A stretch of 64,000 nucleotides of DNA, taken from contig CM055104.1 in the NCBI GenBank assembly GCA_029204225.1, positions 45,327,835 to 45,391,834 of the forward strand, in the 5' to 3' direction. Shown here piece after piece: positions 9,771-20,840 of the stretch (position 1 is its first letter; every line of letters begins with the position of its first letter). Source of the stretch: Diphasiastrum complanatum. Its lineage: Eukaryota > Streptophyta > Lycopodiopsida > Lycopodiales > Lycopodiaceae. A model generated the notes under the pieces. The model was given only the letters and a program-made list of their open reading frames with translations, did no database searches and was not told where the DNA came from. The position numbers were made by a program, and so were the translations under genes.

Positions 9771-10620
9771 CTAGGAAAAGCCTCTGGCGACTAGCCTGGC
9801 CTTGTAATGATTTAGCCTTCCTTCAACATCGTACTTTGCCTTGAATATCCATTTGCATGGAATTGGTTTTTGGTCCTTTGGCAACTCAATGAGTGTCCAT
9901 GTTTGATTTTCCATAAGGAAATCGAATTCAGTGTCCATCGCTGCTTTCCACTGGTCAGCATCAGGAGTAGACATTGCCTCAGAAACGGTGTTCGGATCCT
10001 ACACGAAGTAGCAGGCCACCGGATCATCCATGAATATGGATGGAGGCTATTTGGACCTGTTCGACCTTTTGGGTTGAACTTCGATTCTCTGATGTGGGTT
10101 GACTCATTGAGGTTCTGATTCACCGTCTGAGTCAGCATCGAGATTTTGCAGTTGACTCTTTGGATAGAAATTGATTGGTTGTTCGATCCGTGAGTCAGAA
10201 TTATCAACAGCTTTCTCTTGGTGGTCGATGAACTAGTCTTTCACAAAAATGACATCTCTACTGGTGAATGCCTTCTCGGTATCCGAATCGTAGAGCTTGT
10301 ATGACTTGTGGTATGGGGAATAGCCGATGAAGATAATTTTTCTGCTCTTGTCATCTAGCTTTCTTCTTAGATTCCTAGGGATCTGAATGAAAGCAATGCA
10401 TCCAAACACTCGAATGATGGTTTTGATCCTATCCACATCTCATAAGGTGTTTTGCCATTCAGGGCTTTGGTGATGGATCGATTCTACAAATAGGAAGTTG
10501 TAGTAACAGCCTCTACCCAAAAAAATTTTGGAAGAGAGACATGGGCCATCATGCTCTTGGCACTCTCGATAAGTGTCTGGTTCTTTCGCTCAGCCACACC
10601 ATTGGACTGAGGTGAGTAGC
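9771..10620 (-). pseudogene. Copia B integrase C-terminal half and RT start
   Basis: Minus-strand translation across 10620-10440 gives SPQSNGVAERKNQTLIESAK followed by FFWVEAVTTSYL and one stop. At 10436-10233 come RVFGCIAFIQIPRNLRRKLD and FIGYSPYHKSYKLYD. RT begins at 9974 with DADQWKAAMDTEFDFLMENQ and CKWIFKAKYDVEG. The element is cut at about 9771, before the RT palm. Confidence 0.8.
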
Positions 10621-10633
10621 TGGTTGTGTATTG

Positions 10634-11273
10634 TTAAAGTATCCCATTGGCCTTGTAGAACTCCTTGAATTTTGTGGAGATGTACTCTCCCCCTTCATCT
10701 ATGCGTAGGGCCTTGATTTTCCTCTGGGTCTGGTTTTTTGTAGACGCCTTGAACTGCTTGAAGAATTTGAATGCTTCATATTTGTTCTTCATATAGTAGG
10801 TTGCGATCCTTTGAGAGAAGTCGTCGATGAAGGTTAGAAAACAGAGAGCTCCCCTTGTGGAAGTAGTCTGCATTAGGCCACCAAATGTCGTTGTGTACAA
10901 GGCAAGCCCTTGGATGTATGAGTTGAGTCTGAATTGAAGGAACTCCTAGCATGCTTGTTGTGATACAACTTTCGCATGGAGAAGTTGGCTTGCTGATTGT
11001 CGGCAAATCTTGTACTAGACTCTGAGCTGACATTTGCTGAATACTGTTGTAGTTAAGATGGCCAAGTCTGAAATGCCACAACATATCAATTGATTCAGAA
11101 GTGGATGTGTGAAGAGCTTGACTGTTAGTAGAATAGCAATGGCTAAGTTTGTACATATAGCCACTTCTTCTTCCATAGGCTAGAACCTTCCGGGACTTGT
11201 TAAGAATTGTAAAGCCTTCTGTATCAAATTCGACCCTCCGACTTGAATCGGTGATTCTACTAACTGAGAGCAA
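10634..11273 (-). pseudogene. Copia B GAG-pre-integrase and integrase N-terminal half
   Basis: Open pieces 11273-10776 and 10900-10634 overlap through one frameshift. Visible blocks are LLSVSRITDSSRRVEF, WHFRLGHLNYNSI with the following CESC zinc ligands, FLTFIDDFSQ and ALRIDEGGEYISTKFKEF. The second block normally reads RSD or RTD before the catalytic D; here it is RID. The integrase core catalyses strand transfer of element DNA in the nucleus; this copy is broken. Confidence 0.8.
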
Positions 11274-11287
11274 ATTATTGCTCAGAT

Positions 11288-11518
11288 TTAGAACATGAGA
11301 ACGTTGGACAGCAACTTGACTTCACCTCTTTCGAATTCAACTCTGACTGTTCCTTCACCTTTGATTGAATGTGATGAGTTGTCTCCAAGTAGCACAACTT
11401 GAGAGTGGGTGAATGACTTGTAGTCATTGAACCAATCGCGATGGTGAGTCATGTGTTGAGTTGCTCCAGAGTTTAGATACCAGGAATTGATATCATATTG
11501 TTTTCCGACTTTGGTCAT
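11288..11518 (-). pseudogene. Copia B protease segment with mutated active site
   Basis: Reads WYLNSGATQHMTHHRDWF, then VVLLGDNSSHSIKGEGTVRV. The catalytic aspartate of the family motif DSGA is asparagine here, which would abolish the aspartic protease on established chemistry. It overlaps in order with the GAG-pre-integrase piece downstream on the minus strand. Confidence 0.8.
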
Positions 11519-11560
11519 GAAAGCTGCTTCATCTTCTTCTTCTTCTTCTTGTTGCTGATT

Positions 11561-12183
11561 TGAGTGACTGGCTGTAGCACGATGTGCTAAAGGCAGAGAA
11601 GAAGGCGAAGGTGCCTTAAACTAAAGGTAGAGAAAAAGACAAAAAGTACCTTAGTTTAAAGACGACGAAGAAAAGGAGAAGGTGTCCTAAAAGTGGTTTT
11701 AAGGTTTTCTTGGGTCTTTGTTGATTTTTTCACAAAGAGCAAAAAGACAAAAAAAAATGTGAAGGTGGTCCAGAAATGGTTTAAGTCATTATGTCCAGTA
11801 GTGTGTCACATTTTTCGTGAATGAAAAAGACAAAGAAGGTGGAAAAGCAAACGTGCCTTAAGAATGGTTTCTAAGGCATTCTAGCCACTTGGCCAATGTG
11901 TCGCATTTTTTGCTAAGGATTGAAAAAGGCGAAGGTGCCTAATAGATTGTTTAAGGTAAAAAGAAAGAGAAAAATGTGAAGGTCCAAAAATATGAAGTCA
12001 GCCTTCAGTTTTTTTTTAGGATGCTCATTACTTGAACGATTTGTTTACGGCTGAGCATAAAAAATCTAACAGATCCTTTAGATATCGATGTCCCTATTCC
12101 ACATGATGGCATATTCACGACTGCATGGCTAGAATCTCTATGATTGGGCCCAGTTTGCTTCGAACTGCCTTCATGAATGCATA
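11561..12183. repeat. Purine-rich degenerate repeat field
   Basis: Repeated variants of GAAGGTGCCTTA, AAAAAGACAAA and GGTTTAAGG recur at irregular spacing between 11590 and 11990. Similar words also occur in reverse form. No coding signal was seen. It looks like old tandem or LTR-derived sequence. Confidence 0.4.
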
Positions 12184-12306
12184 AAGATTGTAGATGGCCG
12201 AAAAAGCTTGGGACATACCAGTTCCTTCCAAAAAGTCCAAGCATTCGGGTTCAAGAAAACAAACATTATCACCACAGGGGCACCACCTAAGAGGCCCAAC
12301 ATGAGC
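12184..12306 (+). pseudogene. Left flank of a broken coding region interrupted by the LTR element
   Basis: Near 12194 a short open frame reads MAEKAWDIPVPSKKSKHSG. After a one-base shift the frame reads ITTGAPPKRPNMSI right up to the insertion point. The same frame resumes on the other side of the LTR element at 16587 with MKLIVKKQPTPSG. I infer one interrupted, Lys/Pro/Ser-rich coding sequence of unknown identity. Confidence 0.4.
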
Positions 12307-13312
12307 ATCATTGTAATTTGTAGGGACAAATTGCTTCTAAGTAATAAAGGCTTTCCCAGCTTCAAACCCACATAGACTTTGATGATATAGAATTATCAAT
12401 GGTCAATATTCTTTTAGGATATTGTATGAATTTATTACTTTAATGAATTGAGTAACAAACATTGACACCTGTAGAACAAAGAATCTTCTATGAACCGTGT
12501 TTGATGGCAGTATGAACACTGACCTTTCTTTGAAGGGATGTGCAGGTACACACAAACGTACCTGAAGAATCAAAGCAAGAATAAGAAGCCCTTTGGGCTT
12601 AAGGACTGACCTCTCTTTGAGGGTATGTGCAGGTACTCGACAAAGTGCCAGGAGAAACAAGATTCGAAACATGAAGTTTTCTAAGCTTAAAGACAGTAAT
12701 CAAGAAGGATTTTGACAAAGTCTATAATGAAGGCTCAACAGAGTCTATAAAGAAGGCTTATTACTAAATGTATAATGAAGGCTCAGAGAAGTCTATAAAC
12801 AACATGATAAGGCCTAGGGTCTGATCACCCTAATGACATTTTCCACCATGATTGAGGATGGGCAACCTCTAGAAAATAAGTGCCAATGACCATGATTGAG
12901 GATGGGCAACCTCTAGAAAAAAGGACGACATTATGCAAAAACAAGATGGACATTTACCTTGGCTCTTCCTTAGGAAGATTGCACTTGGGTGAATTCCCAA
13001 GTTGTAATCATGAAAAAATGTATGTAATTAAAAGTCAAGTTGGAATCTTGTACCACCTACCTCCCACCTACTTTTTCACATGCATTCTAGGCTATTTCAC
13101 ACCTAGAATGGGGCGCCCTCCTACACTCTCACTTCATATGCCAAATCACCATAATAATTCTCCCAAGCATATATACCTCACCCATTCGCCCTCTCCAACT
13201 AATACACCTCATCCATGCACTCCACTTCACCCTAAGTCCAATTGGAGTCTTCCTCACTCCTCATGCACTTGAACTTGACACCTCACTCACTTTGGAAAGA
13301 CTCCCACTCTCT

Positions 13313-13319
13313 ATATAAG
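13313..13319 (+). promoter_or_regulatory. TATA box in 5' LTR
   Basis: TATATAAG in an otherwise C/T-rich context, conserved at the same place in the 3' LTR. It is the likely start of the U3/R transition. Confidence 0.6.
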
Positions 13320-13806
13320 TGGAAATGTGCCCCTCTACCAGGAGGATGGAGGGATGTTGCATCCAAACTCTGCCATTTTGTTGTTTTTTGTGTACAGGTG
13401 CTTTGGAGAAGAGGATTGAGGCATTATCTCAAGGATGCTATGTTATTTTGTGTTTGCAGGATTTTTGGCTCAAACCCTCGGATTTCTATTTCTCTTTCAC
13501 ATCACACACAAACACACACTCACACTCTCTCTTCCTCTCTCACTTTCACCTTCTCTCGAAACCATGGTATTCTCTTGACACTATTACACTTATGTAAGAA
13601 TGGCTAATCGGTACTTTTGCATGTCATGCTATCTGTGGCCTATTATTGTCTATGCATGTCAGATCTAGAGCTTGCATGTCATGCCATCAGTGGCCTATTG
13701 TCTATTCATGTCAGATCTAGAGCTTGTATGTCAGATCTAAAGATTTCATGTTAGATTTGAAGCTCACCATGCATTGCCAAATGATCATGCATGTCACTTC
13801 ATGACT

Positions 13807-13980
13807 GTTGCATGTCAAGAATCTATGAACCCTTATGATTGCATGTCAAGAATCTATGAACCCTTATGATTGCATGACACGAATCTATGAACCCTTAAGA
13901 TTGCATGTCAAAAATCTAAGATGCATTTGGATTACATGACAAGAATCTAAGATCCAACATGATTGCATGTCGGAAAGATT
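13807..13980 (+). repeat. 31-bp minisatellite in 5' LTR
   Basis: Five to six units of about 31 bp, each starting GATTGCATGTCAAGAATCTA or a variant. The same array is present in the 3' LTR at 16127-16300. Upstream (13615-13760) the shorter word GCATGTCA recurs with AGATCTAGAGC. Confidence 0.85.
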
Positions 13981-14159
13981 AAGACTTATGAAAAAATTTC
14001 TATGCTTTTGTTAAGCTAGATATGGAATTAAGATCATTGAATATGAAGTAAGTCTATGTTAAGTTGATGTTCCTAAATCTGAGACCCTATTGGAATCCAT
14101 TGTATATGTAATTGGCATTGGCCAATTGGATTTGCATAATGATAAGAAAAGAATACTTC

Positions 14160-14174
14160 GGGGGGGGGGGGGGG
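14160..14174 (+). repeat. Poly(G) tract
   Basis: A run of 15 G inside the 5' LTR, absent from the 3' LTR. Length may be affected by sequencing slippage. Confidence 0.8.
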
Positions 14175-14366
14175 TGCCCATCTTGACCCCTCAGTGCTTC
14201 CGTTGTTGTGTAAATGAACCTATGTGATGCAATGTTTTTCAAGTTTTGATTTAAAGTCTTATTTGATTTTCATTAAGTTGATTCGAGACTAGCTTTATGT
14301 GATGATAAGCCAATTAAATCCTTTGGCCTTAAGAACTTAGGACAAGCCTTCACCCTCGAATTCACA

Positions 14367-14599
14367 GTTTGGTATCAGAGCTATGGTATAATATGTCGTG
14401 AACTTGACTTGAAGACCTTGTATGGTGCATGCAGAAGAACATAAAGCTTCACCCAAAGTTTAAGAGGCCTTGTGTTTCAAAAAGCAAGAAGTGCCTGGAA
14501 AAGATCAAGAAGACCAAGACTCCTGCTAGATGTCGGAAAGATTTAAGACTCTTAGTTGAGAAATTTTCGTTGAGGACAACGCTTTATGTGTTGGAGGGG
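14367..14599 (+). other. Minimal interior of the non-autonomous LTR element (PBS to PPT)
   Basis: The PBS TGGTATCAGAGC lies at 14370-14381, three bases after the LTR. The PPT-like GTTGGAGGGG is at 14590-14599. Between them is a short Lys-rich open frame (from 14429, containing KIKKTKTPARCRKDLRLL) that runs into the 3' LTR. I take it as a leftover of an ancestral interior, not a proven gene. Confidence 0.8.
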
Positions 14600-16583
14600 T
14601 GTAATTTGTAGAGACAAATTGCTCCTAAGTAATAAAGACTTTCCCAACTTCAAACCCAATTAGACTTTGATGATATAGAATTATCAATGATCAATATTCT
14701 TTTAGGATATTGTATGAATTTATTACTTTAATGAATTGAGTAACATGCATTGACACCTATAGGACTAAGAATCTTCTATAAACCATGTTTGATGGTAGTA
14801 TGAACACTGACCTTTCTTTGAAGGGATGTGCAGGTACACACGAACGTACCTGAAGAATCAAAGCAAGAATAAAAAGCCCTCTGGGGTTAAGGACTGACCT
14901 CTCTTTGAGGTTATGTGCAGGTACTCGACAAAGTGCCAGGAGAAACAAGATTTGAAGCAAGAAGCTTTCTAAGCTTAAAGACAATAATCAAGAAGGATTT
15001 TGACAAAGTCTATAATGAAGGCCCAACAGAGTCTATAAAGAAGGCTTATTACTAAGTCTATAATGAAGGCTTAGAGGAGTCTATAAAGAACAGGATAAGG
15101 CCTAGGGTCTGATCACCCTAGTGACATTTTCCACCATGATTGAGGATGCACAACCTCTAGAAAATAAGTGCCAATGACCATGATTGAGGATGGGCAACCT
15201 CTTAAAGAAAGGGCCTAGGAACTGATGGACATTATGCAAAAACAAGATGGACATTTACCTTGGCTCTTCCTTAGGAAGATTGCACTTGGGTGAATTCCCA
15301 AGTTGTAATCATGAAAAAATATATGTAGTTAAAAGTCAAGTTGGAACCTTGTACCACCTACCTCCCACCTACTTTTTCACATGCATTCTAGGCTATTTCA
15401 CACCTAGAATGGGGCGCCCTCCTACACTCTCACTTCATATGCCAAATCACCATAATAACTCTCCCAAGCATATACACCTCACCCATTCGCCCTCTCCAAC
15501 TAATACACCTCATCCATGCACTCTACTTCACCCTAAGTCCAATTAGAGTCTTCCTCACTCCTCATGCACTTGAACTTGACACCTCATTCACTTTGGAAGG
15601 ACTCCCCACTCTCTATATAAGTGGAAATGCGCCCCTCTACCAGGAGGATGGAGAGATGTTGCACCCAAACTCTGCCATTTTGTTGTTTGTTGTGTACAGG
15701 TGCTTTGGAGAAGAGGATTGAGGCATTACCTCAAGGATGCTATGTTATTTTGTGATTGCAGGATTTTTGGAGCTCAAACCCTCGGATTTCTATCTCTCTT
15801 TCAAATCACACACAAACACACATACACACACACTCTCTCTCTCTCTCCCTCTCTCACTTTCACCTTCTCTTGAAACCATGGTATGCTCTTGAAACTGTTA
15901 CCCTTATGTAAGAATGGTTGATCAGTACTTTTGCATGTCATGCTATCTGTGGCCTCTTGTCTATGCATGTCAGATCTAGAGCTTGCATGTCATGCCATCA
16001 ATGGCCTATTGTCCATGCATGTCAGATCTAGAGCTTGCATGTTAGATCTAAAGCCTGCATGTTAGATTTGAAGCTTGCATGTCACACCATGCATTGCCAA
16101 ATAACCATGCATGTCACTTCATGACTGTTGCATGTCAAGAATCTATGAACACTTACGATTACATGTCAAGAATCTATGAACCGTTATGATTGCATGACAA
16201 GAATCTATGAACCCTTATGATTTCATGTCAAGAATCTAAGATCCATTTGGATTGCATAACAAGAATCTAAGATCCAACATGATTGCATGTCGGAAAGATT
16301 AAGACTTATGAAGAAATTTCTATGCTTTTATTAAGCTAGATATGGAATTAAGATCATTGAATATGAAGTAAGTCTATGTTAAGTTGATGTTCCCCATCTT
16401 GACCCCTCAATGCTTCCGCTGTTGTGTGAATGAATCTACGTGATGCAATGTTTTTCGAGTTTTGATTCAAAGTCTTATTTGATTTTCATTAAGTTGATTC
16501 GAGACTAGATTTATGTGAATGATAAGCCAATTAGATCTTTTGGCTTTAAGAACTTAGGACAGGCCTTCACCCTCGAGTTCACA
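14600..16583 (+). repeat. 3' LTR of the non-autonomous element
   Basis: Colinear with the 5' LTR apart from scattered substitutions and the roughly 110-bp gap near 16392. TATATAA lies at 15614-15620, the CT/CA-rich zone at 15810-15850, and the minisatellite at 16127-16300. The divergence shows the insertion is not recent. Confidence 0.9.
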
Positions 16584-19165
16584 ATCATGAAGCTCATTGT
16601 CAAGAAGCAACCAACACCATCAGGCTCACAACAAGATCCAGTAGCTGAAGGATTTTCTGCGACAAAAACAACTGATACCTCTAAGGCAAAGCTTTCCGAA
16701 ACACGCCAATAGAAGAGAAGAACCAAACTGATGGAAAAGAGGTGTTCTCCAAATAGCACGGAGATAGATGATACAGAGTCAGAAGGTGAGAAACTCCAAC
16801 AAAAATCATGAGCCACAAGACAAGCCACATCGTCTCATCAAACGTCATCAAGCTCAATATGTTCCTAGGATGCAAGCTCCATGTCAGATTCAACATCCCA
16901 ACAATAATCCTCACTCACACATGTCATCGACGGGACTAATAGAGCTGGCACATCCATAGCAGCAAGCACCGACACAGATTTCCAAGCCACACAACAAGCT
17001 TCGGTGACAGCTCCCCCCATTCTACTTACAAAGCCAATGCCACCAACTTCACCAAAGGCACAAATTTTGGGAGGGGGGGAGATGGGAATATCATTCTCAA
17101 GGACACAGCAACAGACCAGCAAGAATAGGCCCAACAAGTCCACATCCTCATAGACACTTCCACCTATTTTGATGTTGCGGACCTGATTGAGCTAGATGAT
17201 GACAAAGACGACAAAGATTAGTTGGAAGGAATTCAGATCCCACCAACTAGGGTCACCACCACCACCCAAGTCATTGTTCCATCTATCGTTCTCACAACCA
17301 CCATCACAACTAACATCATTCTTTTCTTACCACTTTCACATCCCCACCAACCCATGTTTTTTTGACTAATGCCACCTCACCACACCTATGATAGATACCC
17401 AAGGCAGCTAAGCGTTCGATGATAAGCCTGTCCAAGGCATGAATCTCTGGTCAAAATCCAAAGGACAATGACGGAGATGACGAAGCAGATGGTCATGATG
17501 GACAAGCTCAGTAGTTAGATGGAAGCTCGGAACCGGACGACAAGAGGGTGGAGGCTGCTTTTGGAACTCTTCCTATTCCCCCACCTAACTTAAACCTCCT
17601 TCTTATTTTGCTTTTAATTTTTCTCAGACCTTCATACCCACTTACCCTGTTCCTTTACTCTCCTCCTCTCAACCCCCTCTAAGCCGACTTCTAAGACCTC
17701 ATCAAGGACCTGCTGAGACGTACAAGGCCCAACAGAACGAGTTCCTAAAGCAGCTTAATTTTTCCGATGCAGTGTACAATCTTATTAACCCTGCTCCTAC
17801 TAAACCTATCACCTCCATGCCAATTTCGTCAGATCACACTCCACCCAGCCTCCTTGAGACTAACACTGACGCTGGTGGTTATGATGACTCCCAGGCTGGT
17901 CTTCTAGAGACACGAAGATTCTTGCCCAAACCTGTTGACTTTAATGCGGACGAAGCTGAGCCCTCAACAAGTGAAAGGGCCAGAAAGAGTGATACAGGTG
18001 CCAAGGCATTAGACGAGTACCAAGCAAGGCCGCCACAACAACATAGGGCAGCCTCATCAGTCAAGACAAGGCCCTATATGGTGGATACATGAGAAGCTGA
18101 AAAGTTTGAGAGGAAATACCTCTGCAATTTGAGAGGCAAAATAGACGATATTAATCAGAGCCAATACTCTACGAGGGCCGAGAACATTGCTATGTTTCAA
18201 CCCCAACTTGAGTGACGAAATAAATCCTTAAGGATAGCAGAAGGTTGCATAAATATCTAAGGGCACCGGCTTGGAAGAGGGTTGATCTCTTCTATATGCC
18301 AATCAAAAGAAGAAACCCCTGGCCAACGGAACGACCGAGTGTTAAAGTTGTCAGCTGGCCAATGATCCTAGAGATTTCTAAAAGCATGTCAATGGATGAC
18401 CTGAGGTTGTAGGTATTGGATTTTGGCCACAAGTATAAATCCAACGCTGACCTATGCGTACGAGAGAGTGCCGAATATTGCAGATCCATGGCCTTTCTCA
18501 TGAATCAAGAATGTTTTTGGGATTGAGACTTAGATTCAATACAGATCAATCTCAATGTAGCCCTCCAGTCAGAAGACGACCACCAAACGGCTCTAGCATA
18601 GAACAGCCTTCATGTCCTCCCGTTATGTTACAATGGTGGAAGACTGTCAAAAGTTTGGATTTATTGAAAAGGTGCAAGATCACCTTAGGCCATTACCCTT
18701 TGGAAGCAAGTTACGCTTCCAAGTATTTGAAGTCCTAGGAAGGAAGATGAACGTGGAAAACAAACCGCGGGGTGTCAAGACAAGCAAGACTCACAAGAGA
18801 TTCTCAAGCGGATAGAAATGTAAAGGCCATTGAGAAATCTCCAATTTTGTGAAACAATTTTGCGGTGAATAAGCACTTGGTTTTATGAAAGTGACAAAAA
18901 ATCCATGCTTTTCCAAGCGCCAAGCAGAACTAGGTGGATTGCTTTTGCAAGAAGAACAACGTCAAGAGAACCTGAATCATCGTAGTAGGGGCTATGATCA
19001 AGCTCTTGTAGTTAGAGGACGAGGCAGAAGATTTGGCCATAGAAGGTATCAATCGAGAGAAGGAAACTCAAGCCGAGGATCATTTCAACAATTTCATGAG
19101 CAAGTCAACGATAGTCTAAATTGAGACAATTGGAATCAAGGCCGAGGTCAAGGACGTGGCTATTC
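16584..19165 (+). pseudogene. Broken Ser/Pro/Thr-rich coding region ending in an RG-rich segment, unknown
   Basis: I do not recognise the family. Coding-like text with many stops and shifts continues the frame left of the LTR element: MKLIVKKQPTPSGSQQDP, then a Ser/Thr/Gln-rich stretch. An open piece at 17772-18092 reads INPAPTKPITSMPISS and RRFLPKPVDFNADEAEPST. Another at 18612-18815 contains MVEDCQKFGFIEKVQDHL. A final piece at 18885-19165 has arginine/glycine-rich text (VRGRGRRFGHRRYQ and GRGQGRGYSR) suggesting RNA binding. It may be the gag of an old element or a dead host gene; no catalytic motif was seen. Confidence 0.4.
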
Positions 19166-20140
19166 CAGACAAAATAAACCTAGAAATTGTAGGTATACGA
19201 TTTTTTGGCTTTTTGCATTTTTGCTACATTGGCTGACCGATGTCTCCAACTTATCAACAATCCTAAAACAACTGGACAACCAATATCCCAAAGGCGGTTA
19301 GTGGTTATCAACTTTTGTACATATGCAAAGACTGGCATAAATAACATTAAAAGCTTGTAAGATATTTTTTTCTCTCGACACTTGTAAATATATATACTAG
19401 CTGAATCAAGCTATGTAAGTGTTAATTAAAATTCTCTTTCAATTAGAGTTATCTGTAGCCAACTTTATCACGCTCAGCAAGTTGAAGTTATTGCTTCAAG
19501 CTATTGTACTCATTGTCGATATTAATTAGAGTGCAATTTTTGTCTCACTACAACGTCGTTCATTTGCGCCTTCTGTATGAATTCTTCTACTTGAATAGTT
19601 CTGCTGCTAATTGTTGCATTTCCATTCCTACATGCCTCGTTCAATTCTCAAGCTTCCGCTACCGCTCACACCCACACGCCGTTTAAGTAGGCACAAGTAG
19701 CAAGCATAGCTAAATCATTGATTTCCTCGAACCGGTACTCATCCTTGTTCTTCCACTTTGCAACAGATGGATCAATAAACTTGAAATATGTTGTCATCTC
19801 AATCTTCTACAATGTCCTCGTGACTACATTCGGTCCTCGAGGGAAGCCAAAGTATGGAAGTCTGCTCCAGAAAGAGATATGTTATATACATAACTCCGGT
19901 TTGGAGGAACAATAAACTGACAAGATCTGGCTATGGTGTTGTAGGAAGAATAAGCCATGTGCAGCAGGTAGAGACTTTGGTAGCCAGACAAAGTAGGGAT
20001 TCTATTTGTTGTAGGAACTGATTGGCTTGTTGGTACCATGTAGACATCTCTGCAATGTCAAGTTTACCCATGTGGACGTCTATCTTGTTGGCTTCAGGGT
20101 CATCAGATCCAGAGGAGTGATGTGAAGACATGACTAGACT
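19166..20140. other. Spacer with weak minus-strand open frames
   Basis: On the minus strand a short frame from 20131 starts MSSHHSSGSDDPEANKIDVH and contains AEMSTWYQQANQFLQQIESL. It could be the N-terminus of a gag-like protein but has no diagnostic domain. Nothing else was recognised. Confidence 0.3.
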
Positions 20141-20159
20141 GTTAATGGTCTCTAGAAAA

Positions 20160-20840
20160 TGAGGCTCGGTCGAGATCTATAATAGAGGTTTGATGGGACT
20201 CTACTCGGTCGAGATGGTAACAGTAATGCTCTATCAAGATGGTAATGGAAATGCTTGGTCGAGATAGTGATGAGAAGGCTTGGTTCCAAGCTGCGTAGAT
20301 GGCTCGGTTGATACATGCACTACAGGGCTCGGTGAAGAGCTGAGCAGATGGGTCAGTAGAAAATAGAGCAATGTAAAACAAGGGTTTGCAAGAAAGTGTG
20401 GCAGAAAATGGTTGTGGCAGGGAGGTATGAAATAAATGGTATTTGAAGTATTGAATGTCCTGCACAGTGAAATTAGAACCGTGATTGGCGCTCCATCTAT
20501 ACGACCTCTCATCGTGTCTTTGTGCAATAAGTTTGAACAACTGTTGTGATTTTTGGTAGATTAGGTATTTTCAAAAGTTTTGATTAATGGCGCTCTTTTG
20601 GTGTGCGTGAGGTAGAGTGATGACACTGGAGAAACTGAATGTGAGAGTGAGCATGGATTGATTGGATGGTAGACCATCACAAACGGTGATGGGAGTAGAA
20701 AAATCATTAGAAATCGGTCGTCAGAAGTCGCTTAAGGTTTGCACCTCACTGAGGTGCAAATGACTTCGTGCTTTAGTGTTTTATAGCAGTTCGTGGTGTC
20801 TCGACTCGGTCGAGATTTTTTTGAAGTGACCGGCTTGGTT
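20160..20840. repeat. Dispersed GGCTCGGTCGAGA-type motif cluster
   Basis: Variants of GGCTCGGTCGAGAT recur near 20162, 20200, 20250, 20303 and 20810, with weaker forms between. Such words occur in LTR U3 repeats, so this may be a decayed LTR. A perfect palindromic site lies at 20738-20760. Confidence 0.45.
20738..20760. repeat. Perfect 11-bp inverted repeat
   Basis: The arms TTTGCACCTCA and TGAGGTGCAAA are separated by a single C. Confidence 0.9.

Larger units (their letters stand above)
9771..11560 (-). mobile_element. Ty1/copia retrotransposon B, pol fragment only
   Basis: Minus-strand order from the right: protease, GAG-pre-integrase, integrase, start of RT. Gag, LTRs, most of RT and RNase H are absent. 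The RT piece ends at ARLVARGFS, close to the first catalytic block. A TTC-repeat near 11528 encodes a Glu-rich linker just upstream of protease. Several single-base lesions separate the open pieces, but domain order is intact. Confidence 0.85.
12312..14366 (+). repeat. 5' LTR of the non-autonomous element
   Basis: It has TG...CA termini and a TATATAA box at 13313-13319. A purine/pyrimidine microsatellite zone lies near 13500-13545 and a 31-bp minisatellite at 13807-13980. A short duplicated block at 12510-12660 contains GATGTGCAGGTAC and TATGTGCAGGTAC, both near CTTTGA. Confidence 0.9.
12312..16583 (+). mobile_element. Complete non-autonomous LTR retrotransposon with giant LTRs and 233-bp interior
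   Basis: Two direct LTRs (12312-14366, 2055 bp; 14600-16583, 1984 bp) both begin TGTAATTTGTAG and end TTCACA. The interior 14367-14599 starts with a PBS (TGGTATCAGAGC) and ends with a PPT (GTTGGAGGGG). The element is flanked by a perfect 5-bp duplication ATCAT at 12307-12311 and 16584-16588. No gag or pol is present, so it needs another element's enzymes. The LTRs are much longer than those of classical TRIMs, while the interior is TRIM-sized. LTR2 lacks about 110 bp, including a G15 run, present in LTR1 near 14070-14180. Confidence 0.92.

Noticed and set aside
12403-12672. Minus-strand frame with repeated RVPAHTLKERSV-like text
   Set aside because: It is also within the LTRs, and the internal repeat reflects a DNA duplication around GTGCAGGTAC.
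12880-13272. A plus-strand open frame conserved at 15247-15546, looking like a duplicated gene
   Set aside because: Both lie at the same place in the two LTRs of one element. Similarity comes from LTR duplication, and the frame lengths differ, so no gene is called.
13807-13980. CRISPR-like array
   Set aside because: Units are contiguous 31-bp tandem repeats without spacers, inside an LTR of a eukaryote.
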